DNA from: JAAUTT01 sp963846585
GTDB taxonomy: Bacteria > Bacteroidota > Bacteroidia > Bacteroidales > JAAUTT01
Assembly (NCBI GenBank): GCA_963846585.1
Contig: CAWJWO010000013.1
Span: 1 to 64,000 of the forward strand
Reading direction: 5' to 3'
Length of the DNA stretch: 64,000 nucleotides
The first letter of the stretch is position 1, and each line of letters begins with the position of its first letter. This document shows positions 35,883 through 45,086 of this stretch, in pieces. The position numbers and the translations under genes are program-made. The notes below the pieces were generated by a model, which worked only from the letters and a program-made list of their open reading frames with translations, had not been told where the DNA came from and did not search any database.

Positions 35883-36551
35883 ATGAAAAAACTATTGAAT
35901 TATTTTCTTGCAAGCAGTTGTATTGTATTCCTGGCACAACAACTTGCTGCTCAAAATAAATTGGAACTGGGTGCTTTTGGAGGCGTATCATATTATCTTG
36001 GAAATATTAATCCCACCAGGCAATTTTATAGTCCTTCTTTAGCATATGGGATAACATTCCGATACGTATTAAATAACAGGGAAGCTATAAGGTTTCAAGT
36101 AAATTACGCTGGATTAAGTGCTTCTGACAGGGATTTTGATAATGCGTATCAGCAATTCCGTGATATTTCCTTTTCGACAAACCTGGTTGATATGGCCGTT
36201 CTTTATGAATTTAACTTTTTGCCTTTTCAATACAAACAAAGGCATCATTCCTTTACTCCATTTTTATTTGCAGGTATTGGTTATGAAGTAATAATAAATT
36301 CAACTTACAATATTCCTAACCAGATTGACGTTCCATTTGGTATGGGAATTAAATATCTGCTCAATAAAAGGACGACAATTGGGTTAGAATGGAGTTTCAG
36401 AAAAACTTTTCAGGATCAAATTGATGGAATTGGTAATCCTGGCGGGAACCAATATAAATCAATATTAAATAATAATGATTGGTACTCATTTGCAGGATTT
36501 TTTATATCTTTCCGCCTTTTTGATAACAGTATTTGTCCTGTATACAAATAA
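35883..36551 (+). CDS. Second DUF6089-like outer-membrane beta-barrel protein
   Basis: The ATG at 35883 gives 222 residues with a signal peptide (KKLLNYFLASSCIVFLAQQLAAQ). The mature part is a small barrel: LELGAFGGVSYYLGNINPTR, YGITFRYVLNNREAIRFQVN, PFLFAGIGYEV, GMGIKYLLNKRTTIGLEWSF. The YYLGNINP motif is characteristic of the DUF6089 branch. The stop lies 12 bp before the uppS start, so it probably leads the uppS-bamA operon. Confidence 0.8.
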   Translation: MKKLLNYFLASSCIVFLAQQLAAQNKLELGAFGGVSYYLGNINPTRQFYSPSLAYGITFRYVLNNREAIRFQVNYAGLSASDRDFDNAYQQFRDISFSTNLVDMAVLYEFNFLPFQYKQRHHSFTPFLFAGIGYEVIINSTYNIPNQIDVPFGMGIKYLLNKRTTIGLEWSFRKTFQDQIDGIGNPGGNQYKSILNNNDWYSFAGFFISFRLFDNSICPVYK

Positions 36552-36563
36552 TAGTTGAATATT

Positions 36564-37313
36564 ATGCCGGATCGTGACCAAATTTTGCCCGATAGACTTC
36601 CCCAGCATATTGCCATAATAATGGATGGCAATGGACGGTGGGCAAAGAAAAGAGGAAATCCAAGAATATTTGGCCATAAAAATGGAGTTGCTGCTGTTCG
36701 CGATACTGTGGAAGCTTGTGCGGAAATTGGTATTAAATACCTTACTTTATATGCTTTTTCAACTGAAAACTGGAACAGGCCTAAATTAGAAGTTGATGCT
36801 TTAATGTCATTGTTAGTTAATACTATACATGGTGAAACGGCAACTTTATTAAAGAATAATGTAAGGCTTAATGCTATTGGTGATTTATCCAATCTTCCTT
36901 CTGATGTTGGAAAGCAATTATTAAAGGCATTAGAACTCACATCATCAAGCAATGGGTTAACCTTGACTCTTGCTTTAAGTTATAGTTCAAGGTGGGAAAT
37001 ACTGGAAGCAATAAAAAAAATTGCAGTCAAGATTGAGAATAACGAGATTTCATCTTCTGATATCACTTGCGATCTGTTCACAAGTTGCCTGGCAACAGCA
37101 GATTTACCTGACCCCGAATTATTAATCCGTACCAGCGGGGAATACAGAATAAGTAACTTTTTACTTTGGCAGGTAGCTTATTCAGAATTTCATTTTACAG
37201 AAACTCTTTGGCCTGATTTTCGTCGTAAGGATTTATATTCGGCAATTTTAGATTTTCAAAAAAGAGAGCGTCGGTTTGGAAAAACCAGTGAACAAGTAGT
37301 AAGTAATTATTAA
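36564..37313 (+). CDS. uppS: Isoprenyl (undecaprenyl) diphosphate synthase
   Basis: From the ATG at 36564 the product is 249 residues. It has the cis-prenyltransferase motif HIAIIMDGNGRWAKKRG with the catalytic Asp, YLTLYAFSTENWNRP, LALSYSSRWEI, and the C-terminal LLIRTSGEYRISNFLLWQ with AYSEFHFT. It makes the C55 lipid carrier for peptidoglycan and O-antigen. It sits between an outer-membrane gene and bamA with short gaps, indicating one envelope operon. Confidence 0.95.
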   Translation: MPDRDQILPDRLPQHIAIIMDGNGRWAKKRGNPRIFGHKNGVAAVRDTVEACAEIGIKYLTLYAFSTENWNRPKLEVDALMSLLVNTIHGETATLLKNNVRLNAIGDLSNLPSDVGKQLLKALELTSSSNGLTLTLALSYSSRWEILEAIKKIAVKIENNEISSSDITCDLFTSCLATADLPDPELLIRTSGEYRISNFLLWQVAYSEFHFTETLWPDFRRKDLYSAILDFQKRERRFGKTSEQVVSNY

Positions 37314-37326
37314 TTAGAAATATCAA

Positions 37327-39906
37327 ATGTCAAATAGAATAAAACTCATTTTAACATTATTTTTTATCGTCCATTTTGTTCATGCTCAAAATACTGATTC
37401 TACCAAACTGTCAATAATCGATTATTCCGAGGCGAAAGAATATATAATACAAGGTGTAAAAGTTTCCGGGGTTCAATTCCTTGATACAAAGATTTTGCTT
37501 TCCATGTCCGGATTGGTTGTAGGTAGAAAAATCACTTTACCGGGAGAAGAAATTTCAAAAGTTGTTGATAAATTTTGGGATCAGGGTTTATTTTCAGATG
37601 TTAAAATTATTGCCTCTAAAATTGAAGGGGATAAAGTTTGGCTGGATATTCAATTTAAAGAACGTCCGCGTTTAACCAGGCTTATTATAAAAGGGGTAAA
37701 AAAATCAGAGGCAGATGATTTAAATGATATGTATAAAATTAAACCTGGAAACCAGGTTACTGATAATGTAATAAATACGCTTGTAAATTTAACCAAGAAA
37801 CATTTCAGGGAAAAAGGTTTTTATAATACAAGTGTCCTTGTAAGCCAGGTTCCGGATTCTTTATCTAAAAACAAGGTTTATCTGACACTTACTATCGATA
37901 AAAAGAAAAAGGTCCGAATTAAAAAAATTGTATTTGAAGGAAATTCAAAATTTACCCAGTCAAGGCTTCGCAGAGCCCTGAAAAAAACAAAACAAATAAG
38001 TTGGAATATTATTAAACCTTCAAAATTTATTGAAAAGGATTTTAAGGAAGATAAAGTTAAACTAAAAGATTTTTATTCTAAAAATGGATATAGAGATTTT
38101 TCAATAATTAGCGATTCTATCTCTTTTATATCTGAAAACCGTATAAATCTTAAAATTAAGATTCACGAAGGTGATCAATTTCATTTCAGAAAAATTACCT
38201 GGATTGGCAATACCATATATCCGTCTGAAATTCTTGATAAGGTATTAATTCTGAAAAAGGGAGATATTTATGATCAGGTTACTTTTGATAAAAGGTTAAA
38301 TTCAGACGATGATGCTGTACATAATTTATATTATGATAATGGATACCTCTTTTCAAATCTTAATCCTGTTGAAGCCCGTATCGAAAATGATTCTATAGAT
38401 TTAGACATATATATTACAGAAGGTCGTCAGGCTACTATAAATAAAATTAATATAACAGGAAATACTAAAACAAATGAAAATGTAATTCGTCGCGAACTAC
38501 TTACCAGACCTGGAGATTTGTTTTCAAGAACTAATATAGTTACCAGTGTTAGAAGGTTAGCTGCTCTTGGAAATTTTGATCCTGAAAAAATTCAACCTGA
38601 ACCACTTCCAAACCCTTCGGATGGAACAGTCGATATTGAATATAAATTGGTTGAAAAGGCTAACGACCAACTTGAAATTTCAGGTGGATGGGGGTATCAA
38701 TCCCTTATAGGTTCTGTAGGTTTAAAATTTAATAATTTTTCAACAGCTGGCCTGTTTAAAGGAAAAGAATGGAGGCCTATTCCTGCAGGTGATGGGCAGA
38801 GTGTAGCCATTCGGTTGCAAACAAACGGGTCATGGATGCGTACAATGAGCTTTTCATTCGTTGATCCATGGTTTGGCGGGAAGAAACCTAATTCATTTTC
38901 GTTTGGAGTATCTAATCAGGTATACGACCAAACTCACGGAGTCTCCACTTTATTGAGTTCTAATAATTCAGGAAAATTTAAGATGACTTCTTTAAGTGTC
39001 GGATTAGGACGCCGCTTAAAATGGCCAGACGATAACTTCCAGTTAGTTAATAATTTATCTTATCAGCATTATCTATTGGATAATTATAATCAAAGTTGGT
39101 TTACATTTTCAAATGGTAACTCTAATACCATTTCTTTTGGAACAACTTTTTCAAGACAAACTTTGGATCAGCCAATATATCCCAGAAGTGGCTCAATGGT
39201 AAGTATAGGGTTACAAATAACCCCTCCGTTTTCAGTTTTTAAATCACAAAATTTTTGGCTGTTATCACCTACCCAGTCTGTAAACCTTACTCCATCGCAA
39301 ATATTTAACGAGGAACAAACTAATAAATATCAGTTTATTGAATATCACAAATGGTCATATCGCGGAATATGGGTCAACGAATTGGCTAAAAATTTGGTTT
39401 TGTACTTTAATTCTCAATTTGGATATTTGGGATATTTCAGCAGGAATCTGGGATATTCGCCATTTGAAGGGTATGTACTTGGTGGTAGCGGTATGACCTG
39501 GAATACATTGGGAGGAAGAGAAATTATTGCTTTAAGAGGGTATGCTGATCAAACTGTAACACCACAAACCAGGGTAGCATATTACTATAATAATATATTG
39601 TCATACAGGACATCCAGTATGGCTAACCTGTACGAAAAATTGACGTTTGAATTGAGGTATCCGATATCATTGCAACCTTCTGCCACTATTTATGTGGAAT
39701 CTTTTCTTGAAGCCGGCAATTCATGGCTCAGGTATGAAGATTTCAACCCTTTTATTTTGAAAAGATCGGCAGGTATTGGAATAAGAGCTTTTCTACCAAT
39801 GGTTGGAGCCATTGGGATTGACTGGGGGTATGGTTTTGATCCTATTCCTAATAATCCTACTGCCAATCATGGTCAATTCCATTTTACGATGGGGCAGACG
39901 TTTTAA
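37327..39906 (+). CDS. bamA: Outer-membrane assembly factor BamA
   Basis: This 859-residue protein has a signal peptide (IKLILTLFFIVHFVHAQ) and about five POTRA repeats up to residue about 430 (for example IKKIVFEGNSKFTQSRLRRA and INKINITGNTKTNENVIRRE). A 16-strand Omp85 barrel follows. Barrel landmarks include GWGYQSLIGSVGLKFNNFST, YPRSGSMVSIGLQITPP, and ending FHFTMGQTF with the terminal Phe signal. BamA inserts beta-barrels into the outer membrane. Two Skp-type chaperone genes follow, the usual arrangement. Confidence 0.96.
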   Translation: MSNRIKLILTLFFIVHFVHAQNTDSTKLSIIDYSEAKEYIIQGVKVSGVQFLDTKILLSMSGLVVGRKITLPGEEISKVVDKFWDQGLFSDVKIIASKIEGDKVWLDIQFKERPRLTRLIIKGVKKSEADDLNDMYKIKPGNQVTDNVINTLVNLTKKHFREKGFYNTSVLVSQVPDSLSKNKVYLTLTIDKKKKVRIKKIVFEGNSKFTQSRLRRALKKTKQISWNIIKPSKFIEKDFKEDKVKLKDFYSKNGYRDFSIISDSISFISENRINLKIKIHEGDQFHFRKITWIGNTIYPSEILDKVLILKKGDIYDQVTFDKRLNSDDDAVHNLYYDNGYLFSNLNPVEARIENDSIDLDIYITEGRQATINKINITGNTKTNENVIRRELLTRPGDLFSRTNIVTSVRRLAALGNFDPEKIQPEPLPNPSDGTVDIEYKLVEKANDQLEISGGWGYQSLIGSVGLKFNNFSTAGLFKGKEWRPIPAGDGQSVAIRLQTNGSWMRTMSFSFVDPWFGGKKPNSFSFGVSNQVYDQTHGVSTLLSSNNSGKFKMTSLSVGLGRRLKWPDDNFQLVNNLSYQHYLLDNYNQSWFTFSNGNSNTISFGTTFSRQTLDQPIYPRSGSMVSIGLQITPPFSVFKSQNFWLLSPTQSVNLTPSQIFNEEQTNKYQFIEYHKWSYRGIWVNELAKNLVLYFNSQFGYLGYFSRNLGYSPFEGYVLGGSGMTWNTLGGREIIALRGYADQTVTPQTRVAYYYNNILSYRTSSMANLYEKLTFELRYPISLQPSATIYVESFLEAGNSWLRYEDFNPFILKRSAGIGIRAFLPMVGAIGIDWGYGFDPIPNNPTANHGQFHFTMGQTF

Positions 39907-40078
39907 TGAAGTGATGAGGTGATGAAGTGATGAGGACGTGGGACGTGAAGACATGGAACCTGCAACATATAAATAAATGAACTTATAAACTTTGTAAATG
40001 TATTAACACATAAACACATAAACACATAAACACATAAACACATAAACTTTATAAACCTTATAAACTTTATAAACTATA
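39905..40078. repeat. GTGATGAAG, CATAAACACATAAACA and CCTTATAAAC arrays
   Basis: GTGATGAGGTGATGAAG units overlap the bamA stop. GACGTGGGACGTGAAGACATGG follows (about 39938-39960). Then come five ACACATAAAC units (about 40010-40047) and TATAAACCTTATAAAC units up to 40078. The gap contains no gene. Confidence 0.85.
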
Positions 40079-40082
40079 TTTG
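40075..40082 (+). promoter_or_regulatory. Candidate -7 element for the skp pair
   Basis: TATATTTG matches TAnnTTTG 32 bp upstream of the skp1 ATG, at the end of a TATAAAC array. No TTG lies at the proper spacing. Confidence 0.3.
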
Positions 40083-40114
40083 TATTAACGAATTATTTTT
40101 TAAATACAAGAGCC

Positions 40115-40630
40115 ATGAAAAAAATTATATTATTCATTTTTGTTGCAGCTATAACATCAGGTGTTAGTTTTGCCCAAAAGTTTGCTTATATTGATTCTGA
40201 ATATATTTTAAATAATATTCCTGCTTATAAATCTGCTCAGGACCAAATAGATAAATTATCTAATGAATGGCAAAAGGAAATTGATGGCAAATATGCTGAT
40301 ATTGATAAAATGTACAAAAATTTTCAAACAGAAAAAGTACTTCTTACTGATGATATGAAAACCAAGCGGGAGGACGAAATTGTTAAACAAGAACAAGATG
40401 TAAAAGATTTACAAAAAAAATACTTTGGCCGTGACGGAATGTTGTTTAAGAAACGTCAGGAATTAGTAAAACCTATTCAGGATGAAGTTTATAATGCAGT
40501 TAAAGATTTAGCTAATGAACAGGGTTTTACAGTTATTTTTGATACTTCATCCAATAATGGCATTATTTATTCAAATCCCAAAAGTGACAAGAGTGATGAG
40601 ATTTTACAAAAATTGGGATACAAGCATTAA
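40115..40630 (+). CDS. skp: Skp/OmpH-family periplasmic chaperone, first copy
   Basis: This 171-residue protein has a signal peptide (KKIILFIFVAAITSGVSFAQ), then the OmpH start KFAYIDSEYILNNIPAYKSA. A long charged coiled coil (residues about 40-120) and the closing sheet FTVIFDTSSNNGIIYSNP follow. Skp trimers grip unfolded outer-membrane proteins on the way to BamA. A paralogue follows 50 bp downstream, and the two probably form one transcript. Confidence 0.92.
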   Translation: MKKIILFIFVAAITSGVSFAQKFAYIDSEYILNNIPAYKSAQDQIDKLSNEWQKEIDGKYADIDKMYKNFQTEKVLLTDDMKTKREDEIVKQEQDVKDLQKKYFGRDGMLFKKRQELVKPIQDEVYNAVKDLANEQGFTVIFDTSSNNGIIYSNPKSDKSDEILQKLGYKH

Positions 40631-40680
40631 TTTTTAAAAAAAATCATGTAGGTTTGCAAAAACAAAAAAAAACTAAACAA

Positions 40681-41205
40681 ATGAGAAAAATAATTAAATT
40701 AATCCTGGTAGCTTTAATGTTGTTAGTTCCAACAGTTAACTACGCTCAAAAAGCTTTGAAATTCGGACATATTAATTCACAGGAAATAATTCAGTCGATG
40801 CCTGAAAGAGATAGTGCAGTTAATAAATTGCAAAAGTTCAGGAAAGAACTTAGCGACACTTATGATGGATTAAATGCAGAATTTCAAACTAAATACCAAA
40901 AATATCAGGAGGACGAAAAAACCTTAAACGACCTTGTAAAGAAAACCAGACAGGAAGAACTGCAACAAATGCAACAACGAATTCAACAATTTCAGGAAAC
41001 AGCCAACCAGCAGATTCCACAAAAAGAATCCGAACTTATGCAGCCAATTATTGAAAAGCTAAAGGGCGCAATTTCGGAAGTTGGAAAAGAAGGTGGGTTC
41101 ATTTACATATTCGATATTGGTGGAAACACCAACGTGTTATTCTATTCAGCCGAAAGTCAGGATATCTCGGTACTTGTTAAACAGAAACTAGGTTTAAAGA
41201 AGTAA
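40681..41205 (+). CDS. Skp/OmpH-family periplasmic chaperone, second copy
   Basis: The ATG at 40681 gives 174 residues with a signal peptide (RKIIKLILVALMLLVPTVNYAQ); the upstream reading from 40654 only adds a lysine-rich stretch. The body starts KALKFGHINSQEIIQSMPER, has a Gln-rich coiled coil (QQMQQRIQQFQETANQQ), and ends GGFIYIFDIGGNTNVLFYS. It is a diverged paralogue of the first Skp. Tandem Skp genes after bamA are standard in Bacteroidota. Confidence 0.92.
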   Translation: MRKIIKLILVALMLLVPTVNYAQKALKFGHINSQEIIQSMPERDSAVNKLQKFRKELSDTYDGLNAEFQTKYQKYQEDEKTLNDLVKKTRQEELQQMQQRIQQFQETANQQIPQKESELMQPIIEKLKGAISEVGKEGGFIYIFDIGGNTNVLFYSAESQDISVLVKQKLGLKK

Positions 41206-41246
41206 TTTTGTCAGTAAGAAAACGCCAATATCTGCATTGTTATTAC

Positions 41247-41367
41247 TAGGGACCAGGGACCAGGGATTAGGGACTAGGGACTAGGTAATTACCAAATAAG
41301 ATAGAAAGCATTAAGACATATAATTTACCCTAACCCCTAACCCCTAATCCCTAACCACTAGCCACTA
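41247..41367. repeat. Inverted GGGATTAGGGACTAGG / CCCTAACCCCTAAT arrays
   Basis: GGGACCAGGGATTAGGGACTAGG units (41247-41285) face CCCTAACCCCTAACCCCTAAT units (41328-41367) across about 42 bp, so the transcript can form a G/C-rich stem. The array ends 10 bp before murI. The same word occurs at 9222-9262 and at about 42218-42240. Confidence 0.85.
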
Positions 41368-41377
41368 TTTTTTTATT

Positions 41378-42199
41378 ATGGAAACCGCTCCAATTGGCAT
41401 ATTCGATTCTGGTTACGGGGGTCTTACAGTTTTAAGAGATATTGCAGATTTGTTGCCTGAGTTTGATTATATATATCTTGGAGACAATGCACGAACTCCT
41501 TATGGTACCAGGTCATACCAAGTTGTTTACCAGTTTACGCTTGAGTCTGTCCGTAAATTGTTTTCCATGGGCTGTAACCTGGTAATATTAGCATGCAACA
41601 CTTCATCAGCAAAAGCACTAAGAACAATACAACAAAACGACCTTCCAAAAATTGATCCTGACAGAAGGGTATTGGGAGTTATCAGGCCAGTTGCAGAGAT
41701 TGCAGGGATTTATTCTAAAACGAATAAAATAGGGATTTTGGGTACACGTGGTACTGTAGACTCAAATTCATATAAAATTGAGATTAATAAATTATATCCC
41801 CATATTGATGTTTACCAGGAAGCTTGCCCTATGTGGGTGCCTTTAGTTGAAAACAATGAATATAATTGTGCTGGTGCTGATTACTTTATTAAAAAAAATA
41901 TTTCAAATTTATTACATTTTAATAATAAGATAGATACAATAATATTGGGGTGTACTCATTATCCATTGCTTATTGAAAAAATCAGAGAATTTCTACCGGC
42001 AGGTATTTCTGTTATTTCACAAGGCAATATTGTAGCTGAAAGTTTAAAGAATTATCTTTTAAGGCACCCTGAAATGGAATCAAAATGTAGTAAAAATGGA
42101 AAAATTTTGTTTTATACTACTGATTCTCCTGAATTATTCGATAAACAGGCCGGTATTTTCCTTGGCAGGGCGGTAAAATCAGAGAAAATCATTCTATAG
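41378..42199 (+). CDS. murI: Glutamate racemase
   Basis: This 273-residue protein has the family start PIGIFDSGYGGLTVLRDI, YLGDNARTPYG, and the two catalytic cysteines in ILACNTSSAKALR and ILGCTHYPLL. It makes D-glutamate for peptidoglycan. The length is normal and both cysteines are present. Its place after bamA and skp matches the conserved envelope cluster, although a repeat-filled gap of 172 bp separates it from skp2. Confidence 0.95.
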   Translation: METAPIGIFDSGYGGLTVLRDIADLLPEFDYIYLGDNARTPYGTRSYQVVYQFTLESVRKLFSMGCNLVILACNTSSAKALRTIQQNDLPKIDPDRRVLGVIRPVAEIAGIYSKTNKIGILGTRGTVDSNSYKIEINKLYPHIDVYQEACPMWVPLVENNEYNCAGADYFIKKNISNLLHFNNKIDTIILGCTHYPLLIEKIREFLPAGISVISQGNIVAESLKNYLLRHPEMESKCSKNGKILFYTTDSPELFDKQAGIFLGRAVKSEKIIL

Positions 42200-42455
42200 T
42201 TGCAAGTTTCAATGGCTGGGGATTGGGACTAGGGGTTAGTGTGAATTACGAACGCCGAATATCGAACATTGAAGGCCGAAGTTTATTTTACTTCATCATT
42301 CATTGTTCGACATTTATTATTCAATTCTCATTTCTATTCTTCTTATATTTGTCATTAGTAATCAGTAATTTGTCATTATTTTCAAATTTGCACATTTTCA
42401 AATTTTCAAATTATTTCCACGTCCCACATCCCACATCCCACGTCTCACGTCCCAT
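42200..42455. repeat. Mosaic of five low-complexity words, no gene
   Basis: In order: GGGACTAGGGGTTAG (about 42225), CGAATATCGAACATTGAAGGCCG (about 42255), TCATTAGTAATCAGTAATTTG (about 42352), TTTTCAAATTTTCAAATT (about 42380-42413), and CCCACATCCCACATCCCACG (about 42420-42455). Each word but the second also occurs at another gap in the window. The last touches the end of the carbonic anhydrase gene. Confidence 0.8.
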
Positions 42456-42966
42456 TTTTATACCACCCCGCATACATTTGATAATTATCCGCAATTTTAT
42501 TAATCATTTCAGCTGTTTGTTGAGGATCAATATCTTTGATTTTTTTTGCAGGATTCCCGCCATATATACTACCGGATTCAACAATTGTATTTGATAATAT
42601 AATTGCACCGGCTGCGATTATTGAATTTTCACCTATTACGGCATGATCCATTATTATTGCACCCATGCCAATGAGCACATTTGAATTGATTTTGGCACCA
42701 TGAACAATTGCATTATGAGCAATTGATACGTTGTCGCCAATTTCAACAACTGATTTTTGGTATAGAGTGTGTAATATTGCTCCATCCTGAATATTAACAT
42801 TATTACCTATTCTGATATGGTTAACATCGCCACGGATAACTGTATTAAACCAAATACTGCATTCATATCCAATTATAACATCTCCGATTATGGTAGCATT
42901 TTCTGCTAAAAAACAATTTTTCCCGATTTCAGGAGTAAATCCTCTTACTGATATAATAAGTGCCAT
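42445..42966 (-). CDS. Gamma-carbonic-anhydrase-family hexapeptide protein
   Basis: This 173-residue left-handed beta-helix protein has hexapeptide repeats from residue about 15 (NATIIGDVIIGYECSIWFNT, VIRGDVNHIRIGNNVNIQDG). The metal-site histidines are in DGAILHTL, SIAHNAIVHGA and the following IMDHAV region. Members are zinc- or iron-dependent carbonic anhydrases or acyltransferase-like paralogues (PaaY, YrdA), so activity is not certain. It faces murI and is transcribed away from korA. Confidence 0.88.
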   Translation of the reverse strand: MALIISVRGFTPEIGKNCFLAENATIIGDVIIGYECSIWFNTVIRGDVNHIRIGNNVNIQDGAILHTLYQKSVVEIGDNVSIAHNAIVHGAKINSNVLIGMGAIIMDHAVIGENSIIAAGAIILSNTIVESGSIYGGNPAKKIKDIDPQQTAEMINKIADNYQMYAGWYKNGT

Positions 42967-43093
42967 ATGTTTTATTTTAATTTAATGATATTTTTGATCT
43001 GAATAACCTGTTATTTATTTTAACAGTAATACAAAATTACCTGACATAATTAAACATTTTATTTTTATATAATAAAAAAACCTGCGAAAAGTT

Positions 43094-43101
43094 TATTTTT
43101 G
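43094..43101 (+). promoter_or_regulatory. Candidate -7 element for korAB
   Basis: TATTTTTG matches TAnnTTTG about 60 bp upstream of the chosen korA ATG at 43161. It would start transcription near 43108. No TTTG lies at the usual upstream distance. Confidence 0.35.
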
Positions 43102-43160
43102 TTGGCTAATTATTAGTGAGAGCAAACAATTTATTTAATAAATTATTGAAAATATTGCTT

Positions 43161-45008
43161 ATGAATAACGGCATCAAGATTCAAGAGTTTGATGAAGTGG
43201 TAGTTAAATTTGTGGGTGATTCCGGTGACGGGATGCAACTTACCGGTTCATTGTTTGCAGATGCATCAGTAAAGGCAGGCAACGATCTTGCAACATTTCC
43301 TGATTATCCTGCAGAAATAAGGGCTCCTCATAATACAGTTGCAGGCGTATCGGGTTTTCAGGTAAATATCGGTAAAAACAAAATATTTACCTCAGGTGAT
43401 TATTGCGATATATTGGTAGCCATGAACCCTGCATCTTTAAAAGCAAACCTGAAATGGGTAAAAAAAGGAGCTACCATAATTGTTGATGTTGATTCTTTTG
43501 AAAGGGAAGCTATTGCAAAGGCCGGTTATAAGCAAAATCCACTTGAGGATGAAAGTTTATCGGCATATAATGTTATTAAAACGCCAATTACATCCCTGAC
43601 CCTGGAGGCAATTAAACAATTAAACGGAGATATTAAATCAGCTGAAAAAACAAGGAACATGTTTGTTTTGGGGCTGTTACTTTTTTTATTTTCAAGAACC
43701 CTTGAAACTACCATAGATTCTATAAGTAGTAAATTTGCTAAAAACCAAACTATAGTAAAAGCAAATATATGGATATTGAAAGCCGGATACAATTATGCAG
43801 AATCTATAGAGGCAATACCTTCTGTATTTTCCGTTGCACCTGCAAATATTGAAAAAGGTAAATATCGTAATATTACAGGAAATATTGCTACAGCCTGGGG
43901 TCTACTGGCAGCATCTGAAAAATCAGGAAGGCCGTTGTTTTTAGGTTCATACCCGATCACTCCTGCTACTGATATCATGATTGAATTAGCTAAACATAAA
44001 TCACTTGGAGCAAAAGTATTTCAGGCTGAGGATGAAATTGCAGGAATTTGTTCAGCCATTGGAGCCAGTTTTACAGGTTCTTTTGCTGTGACTACAACAT
44101 CAGGTCCTGGATTATCGCTTAAAAGTGAAGCTATAGGTTTAGCTGTGATGATGGAATTACCCCTCGTAATCGTGGATGTTCAGCGTGGTGGTCCTTCAAC
44201 CGGGCTTCCGACAAAATCAGAGCAGGCTGATCTTTACCAGGCCTTATTTGGGAGAAACGGAGAATGTCCGATAATTGTAATGGCTGCATCCTCCGCCGTA
44301 GATTGTTTTTACGCTGCTTTTGAAGCAGGAAAATTAGCGATGGAACATATGAGTCCGGTTTTGCTTCTGACCGACGGTTATATTGGAAACGGTTCTCAAT
44401 TATTTAAAATTCCAAAAATGGCTGATCTTCAAGAAATAAATCCACCGGTTGCCAGGCCAAATGACCCTGAATATAAGCCTTTTCTCCGAAATCCTGAAAA
44501 TTTTGTACGTAAGTGGGCTTTACCCGGAACTGAAGGTTTAAGACACAGGGTTGGAGGGCTCGAAAAGGAAAATGTATCCGGGGCAGTATCTACTGATCCT
44601 GTCAATCATCAGGTAATGGTAGACATAAGAGAAGCAAAGATTCAGAAAATTGCTGATTTTATTCCTCAACAATCTATTGAAGGTGATAAAAGCGGAGAAA
44701 TTCTTGTAGTTAGTTGGGGAGGTACATATGGTGCAGTATCCAATGCAGTAAAAAATCTTAGAAAAGATGGCCGCAAGGTTGGGCACGCTCATTTCAAATA
44801 TATTATGCCGCTACCTAAAAATACCTCCAATGTTTTCTCAGGATTTAAAAAAATAATAGTTTGCGAACTTAACAGTGGCCAGTTTGTTAATTATTTAAGA
44901 ATGAGAATGCCTGGTTATAATTATAAGCAATATAACAAAGTTCAGGGATTGCCATTTTTGGTTTCTGAGCTGGTTTTAAAGTTTAACCAAATCATAGATG
45001 AACAATGA
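43161..45008 (+). CDS. korA: 2-oxoacid:ferredoxin oxidoreductase, fused gamma-alpha subunit
   Basis: From the ATG at 43161 the product is 615 residues. It starts with a gamma domain (VVKFVGDSGDGMQLTGSLFA, FPDYPAEIRAPHNTVAGVSG). The alpha (pyrimidine-binding) domain follows (YPITPATDIMIELAKH, FQAEDEIAGICSAIGASFTG, TSGPGLSLKSEAIGLAVM, VDVQRGGPSTGLPTKSEQAD). This is the Bacteroidota KorA-type arrangement. With the beta subunit it oxidatively decarboxylates a 2-oxoacid, probably 2-oxoglutarate, to acyl-CoA while reducing ferredoxin. The substrate is inferred by family. Its stop overlaps a potential korB ATG by ATGA. Confidence 0.92.
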   Translation: MNNGIKIQEFDEVVVKFVGDSGDGMQLTGSLFADASVKAGNDLATFPDYPAEIRAPHNTVAGVSGFQVNIGKNKIFTSGDYCDILVAMNPASLKANLKWVKKGATIIVDVDSFEREAIAKAGYKQNPLEDESLSAYNVIKTPITSLTLEAIKQLNGDIKSAEKTRNMFVLGLLLFLFSRTLETTIDSISSKFAKNQTIVKANIWILKAGYNYAESIEAIPSVFSVAPANIEKGKYRNITGNIATAWGLLAASEKSGRPLFLGSYPITPATDIMIELAKHKSLGAKVFQAEDEIAGICSAIGASFTGSFAVTTTSGPGLSLKSEAIGLAVMMELPLVIVDVQRGGPSTGLPTKSEQADLYQALFGRNGECPIIVMAASSAVDCFYAAFEAGKLAMEHMSPVLLLTDGYIGNGSQLFKIPKMADLQEINPPVARPNDPEYKPFLRNPENFVRKWALPGTEGLRHRVGGLEKENVSGAVSTDPVNHQVMVDIREAKIQKIADFIPQQSIEGDKSGEILVVSWGGTYGAVSNAVKNLRKDGRKVGHAHFKYIMPLPKNTSNVFSGFKKIIVCELNSGQFVNYLRMRMPGYNYKQYNKVQGLPFLVSELVLKFNQIIDEQ

Positions 45009-45086
45009 AAGAATTCAATAACTGATGTTTCTTCAGTACCATTAAGTGAAACAGCACTTTCAAAAGAAGATTTTATAAGCGATCAA

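Noticed and set aside
41247..41367. Telomere-like or G-quadruplex function for the GGGATTAGG arrays
   Set aside because: The runs are short and imperfect, and the same layout occurs with words that have no G-runs, so the general repeat explanation is enough.
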